Below are positions 1 through 24,309 of a stretch of DNA of 64,000 bases, in pieces. The notes under the pieces are model-generated. The model was not told the DNA's origin and ran no database searches. It saw nothing but the letters and a program-made list of their open reading frames with translations. The stretch's first letter is position 1. Each line of letters starts with the position of its first letter. The stretch lies in assembly GCF_037176765.1 (NCBI RefSeq), contig NC_090021.1:62067453-62131452 (forward strand). Reading direction: 5' to 3'. A program made the position numbers and the translations under genes. Origin of the DNA: Anolis sagrei (lineage: Eukaryota; Chordata; Lepidosauria; Squamata; Anolidae).

Positions 1-71
1 ACAGATAACAGAAAGAAAATAAAGTTGGAGTTCCTGGTACAGCCGTACCAGCACAACCAGTGGTTCCCAAC

Positions 72-93
72 CTCTTCCTCCTCCTCCTCCTCC

Positions 94-119
<26 letters not shown>
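72..119. repeat. (TCC)n simple repeat
   Basis: A nearly pure TCC tract of about 45 bp, adjoining a reversed L2 3' tail. Confidence 0.95.
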
Positions 120-124
<5 letters not shown>

Positions 125-245
125 TATTGGTGGGCTGCCCTCTCTCCCTGAAGGGACTCAGGGCAGTTTACACACAAAAAGGCAAACATTCAATGTCTCA
201 GGTGAGTACTAACACATCAAAAATAATACTTATACATAATAAAGC
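120..245 (-). mobile_element. L2-type LINE 3' tail
   Basis: On the minus strand it reads the usual squamate L2 ending (CTGAGTCCCTTCAGGGAGAG, then AATAAA) and runs into the GGA tract. It is 5'-truncated and non-coding. Confidence 0.65.
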
Positions 246-255
246 ATAGTCATAA

Positions 256-480
256 CAGTAGACTTACAACCTGTGGTCTATGGACCACCAGCGGTCTGCA
301 AGAACGAAAATATGGTCCATGGCCTCACCAGTACTACACCATTGCCTCGAAACCATGCCACAACGAGAGTGACTGGTCTTGCGAAACCCTCTTATAGTGC
401 CAAGGCAACGGGGATGTCAGGAGAGGAGAGGCTGACTACCCACAAAAGATCACATCAGCTCTAGATTATTAAATATGGTT
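256..480 (+). mobile_element. hAT-like element fragment
   Basis: Contains AACCTGTGGTCTATGGACCA and a shorter inner copy (TATGGTCCATGG), resembling hAT terminal sequence. A matching opposite end, GGTTGGGAACCACTG, lies at 1536-1550, so younger LINE and SINE copies may sit inside one old hAT element. Confidence 0.3.
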
Positions 481-634
481 TTCTGTGGGTAAGCTGATGA
501 TGACTACTGGGTGGTATACGTTCTGTATCAGAAACTAGACCTAATGTGGTCTAGCCAATGCAATTTTCTGAAACAGCACCTCAAATAACCAAACTGACTC
601 TAAAGTTGACCAAAAACTGATTTGTAACCCTTTT

Positions 635-834
635 GGACCAGGCTGTGGTGCAGTTGACTAGGAGTCAGCTCCATTAAATCACCACCAAAAAGTCGTGAGT
701 TTGAAGCCGGTCCAGGTTGGAGTAAGCTCCCAACCATTTGTCTAGCTTGCTGTCGACCTTTGCAGCCCGAAAGACAGTTGCAGGGTGAGAAGCGCAGAAT
801 ATAAATACTGTAAATAAATAAATAAAAATAAATA
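635..834 (+). mobile_element. tRNA-derived SINE with L2-like tail
   Basis: An A-box-like GGTGCAGTTGACTAG and a B-box-like GAGTTTGAAGCC are spaced as in tRNA promoters, followed by a SINE body and then GGGTGAGAAGCGCAGAATATAA with (TAAA)n, the tail used by L2 LINEs here. Confidence 0.65.
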
Positions 835-874
835 ATGTTGGAGAGTGGTGCCTGGCTACTCTCCAACATTATTT

Positions 875-945
875 ATTGTCCCTTCAGGGAGAGAGGGCAG
901 CCCACCAATAAAGTCCCTTCAGGGAGAGAGGGCAGCCCACCAATA

Positions 946-976
<31 letters not shown>

Positions 977-989
977 GGAGGAGGAGGAG
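875..989 (+). repeat. Duplicated L2 tail plus (GGA)n
   Basis: The 35-bp unit GTCCCTTCAGGGAGAGAGGG..CAATAAA occurs twice head to tail and runs into a pure GGA tract (about 951-989). It is the inverted counterpart of 72-190. Confidence 0.85.
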
Positions 990-1500
990 AGTGGTTTGCT
1001 ACCGGACACAATTCAAGGTGCTGGCTTTGGCCTATAAAGCCCTAAATGGTCCCAGCCCAATTTACCTGTCTGAACGCATCTCCCTTTACGAACCACTGCA
1101 GAAACTAAGATCTTCTGGGGAGGCCCTGCTCTCCATCCCACCACCATCACAGGCACATTTGGCGGGGATGAGAAACAGGGCCTTCTCAGTGATTGCCTCC
1201 TGGTTATGGAACTCCCTTCCTGGCAATATTAGATCAGCCCCTCCCTCCTGTCCTTCAGGAGGATGGTGAAGACCTGGCTGTGGGACCAAGCCTTTGAGAA
1301 AGTGCAATGAGGCAAAATTGTGTCCTGAGAAGGTTTTAAAGCAACTTTTAATGTGGATATAAGTTATTTTAATGTTTGTATATATTTATGGCTTTATGTC
1401 CCGGCATTGAATATTTGCATATATATGTTGTGCTCCGCCCTGAGTCCCCTGCAGGGTGAGAAGGGCAGAATATAAATGTTTTAAATAATAAATAAATAAA
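990..1500 (+). mobile_element. L2 LINE 3' fragment
   Basis: Encodes the L2 reverse transcriptase C-terminal remnant ([50 protein letters not shown]) and ends with the standard tail CCGCCCTGAGTCCCCTGCAG.. and (AAATA)n. It is 5'-truncated and broken. Confidence 0.85.
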
Positions 1501-15727
<14,227 letters not shown>

Positions 15728-17139
15728 GCTTCTGTTTAAATCTGAGCTGGATTTTATAACCTTTCTAACTAGCTTTTGGCAAAAGTCAGTTTTAGAAAAC
15801 ACCTGTAATTTAGAGCAGAGTCAACATTGGTTATCTGATTTGGGTAACCCAGTGGATTTTTAAAAAATTGTCATGCCTCATAAGTTTTTACATTTGTTTT
15901 AATTGCTTTGAAATCCCAAAATGTTCTTATCTGTACCACTGTGTAAAACCTAATTGCCTATCCAAAAAGTTATCACAGATTTTTGCAATCTATATGACAC
16001 AAATCAGACCAGGTTAATTGTACTTAATCTCAATTTATTTGAACAGAAGATAATAACAATTATGTTAACCTTTTTAAAAGTCTGGATTAAATCCATTGTG
16101 TCTTCATTTACTCCATCTTGGGCTCTGCTTGTGCTGTACCTACATGAATTGACTACAAGGCACATATTGTATGTGCTAATTTTGGGGGAGAATTTGAGTA
16201 TTATAGGTGATCCTGCCCCAGTTTAGTTATTTGGACAAATGACCCTTGGGTCTTAAATTCTGCAAATGTTATGGAAGAGGAGAAGAGTGGATTACATTTC
16301 CATTAAGGTCAGTAGTATAGTTCTCATGTCTTCCATGTTTCTTTTGAAAAACAATATATGCTGTAGTTCTCAAATCATTCATCCCAAGGAGACTTCAGCA
16401 TCCACACTGGTGCATCTGCTCAAAAAAAAAAAAAAGCTCACAAGGCTCTTCTGTATTTCATGGGTTGTGACTTGAATTTAAAGTAGCACTCAATACACCA
16501 TGTTTTAATCAACTTAATTTGCAGGCAGAGTAGATCTTTGTGAGAGATTAAAATCCATTCATTGAACCACAAACTTGAAGACTTGGAGCACATGAGGGCC
16601 CCACATCTGCGAGGTGTCATAGATCTTTAGCAACCTTATGAGATTCTATGCCTCTTCTTTTATCGGTGTTTTCCTCATTAGACTTCTTGTCATTGTAACA
16701 CTCATACTGCCATTTTCTTCTTTCATTCTTGCAAAATGGATTTGGATGAACTTTCTCACACATGAATATTTCTTGTGCCAATCTTCATGACTTGACTTCC
16801 ATACTTAAGGAAATATGCAATAGAATATGGGGACATACAGGAGTTGGCCTTACCTCCTCCTGAACATTAGCAAAAAAATTCCTGACTGCAAGAGCTGTTC
16901 AGCAGTGGAACTCTCTGCCCTGGTTTGTGGTGGAGGCTCCTCCTTTGGAGGCTTTTGAACAGAGGCTGGATGGCCATCTACCAGGGGTGCTTTGGATGCA
17001 ATTTTCCTGCCCCTTGGCAGGGGGTTGGACTGGATGGTGCACGAGGTCTCTTCCAACTTTATGATTCTATACACCATAAAACAGCTAGGTGTTCCTAATA
17101 TACAACTAGTGATATTTCCTAGTTCTCCACCTCAAACCT
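15728..17139 (+). other. TRIM67 3' UTR (proximal part) and 3' flank
   Basis: AT-rich DNA after the stop codon, with no further coding exon seen. It must start with 3' UTR, but the transcript end is not determined. A CR1 tail at about 16860-17070 interrupts it, and an AATAAA lies near 17262. Confidence 0.5.
16860..17072 (+). mobile_element. CR1 LINE 3' end
   Basis: Reads GCTGTTCAGCAGTGGAACTC, GAGGCTGGATGGCCATCTAC, GGGGGTTGGACTGGATGGTG and ends at TTTATGATTCTATA, the CR1 3' end. Only the last part of the ORF remains. Confidence 0.85.
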
Positions 17140-17250
17140 AGTTCCAACAGACCTCACTACCTCTGAGGATGCTTGCCATCGATGCAGGCGAAACGTCAGG
17201 AGAGAACATGGCCATATAGTCCGAAAAAGCCTACAACAACCCAATCCTGA
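17140..17250 (+). mobile_element. Penelope-like element terminal fragment
   Basis: GAGGATGCTTGCCATCGATG and GGCGAAACGTCAGGAGAGAA match the ending at 18395-18510. A broken fossil; the family call is by resemblance to common squamate Penelope copies. Confidence 0.45.
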
Positions 17251-17869
17251 AACTATAAGGAAATAAATGAAGTAAAGTACATGCCAGCAACTTTGCTCTG
17301 GATTTGCTGCAAATTTTTAAAATGTCTCTGAGAAAAATCACCAAAGAGCAGCTTATTAGAATACATGCTCTGAAATAATTTTTTAAAAACCATTTAGACA
17401 AGTCCGACGTTTAAGTAGATGTTCTTTATCATTTTACCAAACAGCATACTTGAGGGGGTTGAGACTGAGTGCAGATACATGTTCTTTGTTGGATTTCAGT
17501 CATAACTTTGAGGTATTTTTGTAGCCTTCTCAGATGCCAGCTGAGTAGCTGTGCATGAAAAATTTAATACATCATCATACACTTAAGCTGAACTGCAGTC
17601 TCAGGGCCAAACTACACATTGTGTTAAATGTATTATATATTTAATTAAAATACACATAGAAGCTGCTTGGCTGAGGCAGTATATGAACAATTATTCGTGA
17701 ATGTGAGGAACTCCCACTCGATGCAAATAGTAAACTTGAAAGGAGTGGTTTTTTGGTTTTTTTTAATCAGGGTTGGAGAAGAGAAGAAAGGAGCTAAATT
17801 TACCTTTTGGCTGTGGCAATGTTAATAATTATCATGCATATCATGCAGCCGCTCTTTAAATGTAGATGT
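17251..17869. other. Intergenic, nothing recognised
   Basis: AT-rich sequence between two Penelope-like fragments. No supported feature. Confidence 0.4.
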
Positions 17870-18346
17870 ACATTTAACATCATGTTGAGTTTAGTCTTCA
17901 GCAGACAGGTCAGACAATCCTGGTTTTGAAAACTGTGAGACATGAAACCAGGAATGATAACTGATTGAACACTCTCTGGTCCACTCTAACAACCACCATG
18001 TCATACTACACAGAGAAGCCATAAAAAACCAAAAGTATGTAGACAATTTCAACAGAAAGGAGGAAACCATGAAAATGAACAAAATCTGACTACCAGTTTT
18101 TTTTTAAAGAAAAAAAACCTCTAGAATCAGGACAGTAAATAAGGAGCAACACTCAGAAAACAGGGGAATTTCAAACAGGAACCAATCAGGGCCAACTAAC
18201 ACCTCCCAACAAAGGATTCCTCCAGGCAGGAAGCAGCCAGGCTTTGAAGCTGCAAGGCTATTCAATGCTAATTAAGATGGCCAATTGCAACATTCACACT
18301 TGCCTCAAACAGACAAGAGTTCTTTTTCCCACCCTGGACATTCCAC

Positions 18347-18381
<35 letters not shown>

Positions 18382-18515
18382 CAGAACCACTCGCTCAGTT
18401 TCCAACAGACCTCACAACCTCTGAAGATGCCTCCCATAGATGCAGGCAAAATGTCAGGAGAAAATGCTTCTGGAACATGGCCGTGAAGCACGGAACACTC
18501 ACAACAACCCATTTC
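17870..18515 (+). mobile_element. Penelope-like retroelement 3' part (fossil)
   Basis: The remnant resembles the end of a GIY-YIG endonuclease (EAIKNQKYVDNFNRKEETMK-like) followed by a 3' region that ends like 17140-17250. Several breaks; old. A GATA tract lies inside it. Confidence 0.55.
18347..18382. repeat. (GATA)n microsatellite
   Basis: About nine GATA/GACA units inside the Penelope-like remnant. Confidence 0.9.
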
Positions 18516-20157
18516 GATTCCACTTTATAACTTCCATTGCCTCATCCTATGGAATCCTGGCATGTGTGATCTAGTGATGGATTTAGAATTCCCTAGTGCA
18601 CTCCCTTGAACATTAGAGAGCATCAGCGCTCTTTACAAATCCCGTGATTCCCTAGGATGGAGCCAGGACAATTGAAGTGGTATGAAATTGATCCAATTGC
18701 CAAGATTTGCACACCAATACCAGTGCTCAAAATGAGCAGAGAAGTGCTTAACCCCAGAGTTCATAAATTATGGAGCTGGACAAGATTGTCTAAACTGAGC
18801 TATCAATGAATAAACTGTGGTGGGTTGGAAAGTATCAGCAACACCATAGAACCATAAAACAGAGTACATATAAGTCAAATTATAATAGACACATACGTTA
18901 TTTAAAGAAGCATCCAAGAAAGGATATAATAACTCAATACCATGGCTGTACTCTCCTTAAGCACATAAAGTAATTGCATGCTTAATTTTAAGCATGTGAA
19001 TAAATGTGGTTTTTAAATAGATTTTAATTTTAAAATTGTAGTACACCCACAATGCACATTACAAACATATACACATACATGGCACGTGAATAACTGTTGA
19101 ATTAAGGTCGAATTTACTCAGTCAAGAAGATACTTGGCACAATCCCATTCTTTTCTCATTTCACATCATTTCATAGAACTTCTTTTATCTTTATTTGCCC
19201 TTCTAATCATGTTATTTAGATATATCACTATTTGTGTAAGCAGACATTCATGCACCAGTAAATATGTATGGCCTTGCTGTTGAATACTACCAAACATCCC
19301 ATATTATGTATCTGTTGCTGAGCTGCAATATTTCAGACTGCAGGTGAAGGAGAGAACGCTCATTGTATGTATAAAGAGAGATAGGCCTTTCACATCCAAA
19401 TATTATCTGTCAAAAATCAGATAAACACCTGTCTGGAACTTCCTTCCAGAGATACTGGTTATATAAACAGTATTTTCTTTGCTATGCCTGAAGTCTGAAA
19501 ACATATACCGCACAAGATTTTGGCTTATCTCTTTTAGCTCTCTGCTTGTTCTTGGATTTTGTACATGCTAAAACAAAGGGCGTAAATACCTTAAAGGCAC
19601 GAGATCCTGTTTGCTTTTGGAAGCTAGGCTGCCAATGAATTACGAGGTTCAGTCAGCTATATTTCAGAGGAAGGAACAGGCAAAACAACCTCTATTCCTT
19701 GCCTTCTAAAGCCCCATGAAATTCATAGGATCACCATAGATTTACCTGAAGGCACAGACATGCAAAAATAAACAGAATGCTAAAAAAACTAAAACGAAGC
19801 TTGCAAATATCAAATCTAGCTTTCTATATCATATACATAAAACACCTCAACAACAGAACAAAATTTTCCATAACACATTTGAGGAAAGAACTTGGGGCAA
19901 TTAGATGCTAATTGAAGGCATCTGTATCAATACTGTGGGGAGGAGGTGTGGCCACACACACACATACACACACACACACACACAAAATAGCAAAATCCAT
20001 AACAACCGTTGAGCTCTATGAACTCTTGGTTCTAATGTGTTATTACAGAAATGTAGAAATTATGATGAAAACTGAGATAAGAAGAGGTCAAATCAAACAT
20101 CTTAATAAATTCCCCAGGATTTATGGGGAGGAAAACATAGGACAGCACAAGCATAGA
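18516..20157. other. Intergenic or distal 3' UTR, no gene
   Basis: AT-rich sequence with a CA microsatellite at 19952-19984. No exon, element terminus or RNA gene recognised. Confidence 0.45.
19952..19984. repeat. (CA)n microsatellite
   Basis: About 16 CA units with one interruption. Confidence 0.95.
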
Positions 20158-20325
20158 CTAAGGCCCATTGACACTGGCGTTATAACGCAGATTGAACTGC
20201 ATTATATGGTCACTGTAGAGGCATATAATCCAGTTCAATGCAGTTAAACTGGGTAACATGAGTCTACACTAACCATATAATGCAGTTCAATCTGCATGAT
20301 AATGCCAGTGTCGATGGGGCTTTAG
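20158..20325. mobile_element. Palindromic hAT-like MITE
   Basis: CTAAGGCCCATTGACACTGG and its near-complement CCAGTGTCGATGGGGCTTTAG bound 168 bp. Inner arms ATTGAACTGCATTATATGGT and ACCATATAATGCAGTTCAAT pair. No clear target duplication. Confidence 0.75.
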
Positions 20326-22041
20326 GCAGACCCATTGTAAGCATCCATTGTGCAAGTCATACATTTTTCCTTATCTGACTATATCCATGACCATAAGAGC
20401 ATGTTCTGCTGAGTATAACTGTGTGGTTTCTTTTTGAGACAGAAACTGAATATGATGTACCTACATATTTGCCATGTTTATATCATCACTGGGGTTTTCA
20501 GATTGGGATTCACACAGTGTAAGCTACATGAAAACCTTTTGTGTGAGCTGGCCCAAGTGCATTCATATCAGAGCACATGCCATTTGAGAACCCTTAACAG
20601 GGCAATGAAATGTAAGATAATGTCACTTTTATGTAACATCTTTCAGCATGTCTCCTCCAATAATACAAGATGGGAGCTTCTTTGTATACTGGATCAGGCA
20701 AAGAAAGGTGAATGACTGATTTAACTGAACAGAAAAGGTTTTCTTTTTCTTCCACTGATGGAAAAACTCTTACCCTAAGAGAAAGCTTCTTTTTGGGAGG
20801 GAAGAAATATTTGGATGCACCCTGTGAAAAAGAATAATATCCTCTCTTATGCTTACAAGCAAAGGTGCTTTAACAAAAGATGTAGCAATTTTTTCTTATG
20901 GGTCTGAGTATTATTGATAGTTCTAACAAGTAATGCAATGAGTCCATACTTTGTTTGGTCTACTAATAGGATACAGACAGTGATATTTGATTTTTTAAAT
21001 TTTTTATAACTGTGATAACACTAAAGACTGCAAAGAATGTTATTCTCTCTCTTAATGTTCTTAATTGAAATGGTCATATGTTTGTTTGGGTTTTATGGTG
21101 ACAAAAAATGTAGCAGGGCTTGCTTCACGTCTACCTCACTTTAGCCTGCTCACTGTGAACTTGACTTGTATGAACCTAGAACGTGCAGCTATAATCCTGA
21201 CTTGGGAAGTTCTTCATAGGTCAGGATGTACGTAGCAGTAATTTCAAAAAGGCTCGAGAGCTGTTCTACTTTATAGGTAAGGGTCGCAGTCACAGGGAAA
21301 GTGAGTATTGGACATAATGAGATGCAAGAAGCCAAGAGCTTTCTATTGAGGGTTCAGAGCCAAAGTCAACCAGAAGTCAATCTGAGCCATATCGTAATAC
21401 AGTGTGTCCTGCTTAAACTGCATGGGTATCTCTGGTGAATTTGAGCTTTGTTTAAATTCTTATGCCAGTTTGACATAAAAAAGATCTATCTGTTTATTTA
21501 GTATGGGTAAAACAACATTGTATGTCTTAAAAGTGTGGCATTCTTTTCCTCCTAGTCACTTAAATTCTCAGTATTCAGTTTTAAAAAGGATTTGGAACAA
21601 CTTTTATAACCCGCTGTAGAGTTCTTTTTTGACTTTTTTAAAAAAAATCTTATTTCTGTATTCGTTTTCTGTTACTTTATGCTGTGGTGCATTTCCACTC
21701 GCCTTCTCTTATAGATAATCATGGAGGAAGGTGTGGGGAATGGGTGAAATGCATGCATCAATTTAGGGGAATCCCTCACAATTTCCATTTCTATTCTCCA
21801 TCACGTTCTGAGGTCTAAGAAGAATAGGTTCCTTTCTCATAGGAAAAAGGGGCCATTTCAGCAGTGAGATACCTGTGCACAATCAACAAAAGATGACAAC
21901 TAGATGAACATCTTAAATTCTCAGATATCCATCTAAAATATAAGGGGAAGCCCTAAAATAGAACTTCTAGGAATATATAATATAACTTTTGGTAAATTAA
22001 CTGTCTTGCCTTACAAGCATTGCTGGATTTCTGCACAGAAT
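20326..22041. other. Intergenic or distal 3' UTR, nothing recognised
   Basis: About 1.7 kb of AT-rich DNA without a supportable gene, element or structured motif. Confidence 0.45.
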
Positions 22042-22190
22042 AAAGTACCTTCCAGACAGGTTCAATATCTCAGGATCTGATCCCAGGTTTTTTGTTTATC
22101 CCAGATTATCTGGCAGTGAAGACTAATATAATCCAGTTTAAAGCAGAAAATCAGATTCTGGAATACAGGGCCTGTCTGGAAGGGCTCTAA
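22042..22190. mobile_element. Palindromic hAT-like MITE, 'TTCCAGACAGG' family
   Basis: Ends ACCTTCCAGACAGG and CCTGTCTGGAAGGGCTCT are inverted. It shares TTTGTTTATCCCAGATTATC and the TGGCAGTG core with 33374-33525. Confidence 0.75.
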
Positions 22191-23688
22191 GTTAACTATA
22201 GTTTAAGGTATTTTAGGTTAAGAGAGACTCTGTAACAACATAGTTACAATTACTCTAAAGCAGATATTATTCAAGTGTGACAAAAATATACTTAATGACT
22301 ATGATTTTTGCGATTATGCTGTGGGGTTTCTTTAATGTGACATAGTTTAGTGTTTCCGCATGTCTTAATTGAGTCCTCTTTACAGGGTTGCTATATAAAA
22401 TATGGCAAGTTAAGGACTGAAAGTGCCATGCCAATTATTGGTTGGCTTGAGATGTAGGCTGGGTCAACAGAAGGGAAAATCTCTGTGCCTTTCTCACAAG
22501 AGGAGATCCTCCAACATCCTAAAAAATGCCACACAAAGGGGATGTATAGAGGAGAAATCTGGAATCCCTGAAATTTAGAATGAAGTAGTTTTCACAAACA
22601 GAGTCATCCTTCCAACAGAAAAAGGACCCTCTTGAGAACAGAAGTAGCATTCACCATCATTATCATCACCATTCCATATATGTTTGTATCCTACCTAGAA
22701 GTTAGAGCTGATTCATGCACCTAAGGAGATACTAAACAGCTCTTTTTGCCAAATGGAATTGATGAGCTTGTGAACATGAGAGCGAACTGTTTGTTGCTGG
22801 CATATGTGCAGTTTGATGTACACACATTTTAAAGCAGTGAAGAGTGCTCTTGTGGACTGGTAGATGTTAAGTCACATGAACAAGACACAACATACAGCAA
22901 TTTGTCAAGAGCACTTGATGTGCCTTGTGCAAAGAAAAAGGATAGCCTGGATTGATGAAAAGAAGACATAAAAGTAGTTGTATAAATCAATTGCTTAGAG
23001 CAAAAGGAGAATAGGGTCTGAAAACATAATCGTATTTAGATGCACTATTGGGGACTTTTCTTATTTTATGCCTCGGTGCTCCTGTGTTCTGTGTTACTGT
23101 AAACAAAGATAAAGGAGGGGAATAAAAGAGTTGGAAACATTAGTTTAACACAGTTTTTTTTTCACTACCAGCAAAGGACTTTTCAGTAGTGAATACAATG
23201 AAACACTGTCATTTACAAAGGTTCCCCTTGTTGTCCTGCATGAGAAGCATTGGGACATTGGGTTAATTGACTCATGCATATAAGCTTATATTGAATAAAT
23301 TTTATTTGCTTTAAAATAATCTTTAGCAACAATCTCAGGTCTGCTTCTAGAATAGACTGTGTATGATTTAAGACAATATTATCTGAAAGAATCTGAGGGA
23401 AGCCCAACAGCTTAGCTGTAAGTAGGCTGCTCAAGATATTTCAGGTAGGCACAGCTCTACATGCTACATATTTCTCTTTAACAAGAAATACAAGAGGAAT
23501 AGTTGGCTTTTCAGAACTGCTTCAGAGGTTGCTTTTGCTACCTTCTCTCTTGAAGAACATATATAGAGAGAAAGACATGCTTCTGGATAAGGCCAGGAAG
23601 ACCTATCATAGATACAGCATATTTATTTATTTACATCTATTTATTTCTGTTTTATGAAGACTTTTGGAGGAGATCCTGAGAGCTCTTC

Positions 23689-23766
23689 AAGATCTAGCTG
23701 TCTTACATGAATGATCTTTGTGATACAGTTTACACAAAGATCATTCACGTAAGACAGCTAGATCTT
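23689..23766. repeat. Near-perfect 34-bp-stem hairpin
   Basis: The left arm 23689-23722 (AAGATCTAGCTG..CTTTGTG) is the reverse complement of 23733-23766 except at one position, with a 10-base loop ATACAGTTTA. Transcribed from the minus strand, the mismatch becomes a G-U pair. No flanking repeat family is recognised. Confidence 0.9.
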
Positions 23767-24161
23767 ACTGTCTACTACTGTATTGCTTTGCTACCAGCAC
23801 CTCTTACTCTGATTTCTTGTTATCTTTGTTTACTTTAGTCTGTGTGGGGAGAGTTTACTACAAAGGAAACAAACACATGTTTCTGTAGACCCATCTATAA
23901 CTGAATAGTGGTGTTCTGGTGCTCAGTTCAGTGGTTGGTGCCTTAGCATGCATGGACAGGATGTACAGCTCATAATCTTCTCAAAGACCAAGCTACCAAC
24001 CCCACCTTAAAATCCAGCCCACTTGCACTGAGACAGTTCTGCAGTGCTGGAGAGAGGGGTGCTGAAGGGTGATGCACCCAGCCCCTCATGTCAGCAAGTG
24101 ACAGTAGGCTGGCAAGTTGCCCCAATGAGTCTCTAATCTCTGGCAGGAGAGGGCTGGATGT

Positions 24162-24309
24162 GGACCCTTCCACACAGCCATATAACTCAAAATATCAAGA
24201 CAGAAAATCCCACAATATCTGCTTTGAACTGGGTAATATGTGGACGGCCATATATTCCAGTTCAAAGCAGAAAATTTGGGATTTTATTCTGCTGTGTGGA
24301 AGGGGTCTG
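24162..24309. mobile_element. Palindromic hAT-like MITE, 'CTTCCACACAGCC' family
   Basis: Ends GACCCTTCCACACAG and CTGTGTGGAAGGGGTC are inverted; the centre ATCTGCTTTGAACTGGGTAA pairs with TTCCAGTTCAAAGCAGA. Same family as 45656-45809. Confidence 0.8.

Noticed and set aside
25-249. Open frame with a poly-Ser run
   Set aside because: It is the translation of the TCC microsatellite and a reversed L2 tail; no protein family.
835-1269. 144-codon frame with a poly-Arg run
   Set aside because: GGA microsatellite plus L2 3' ORF remnant, not a host gene.
23689-23766. Identification of the hairpin as miR-9 because of TCTAGCTGT
   Set aside because: The rest of the arms does not match the miR-9 mature or star sequence; only a short coincidence.
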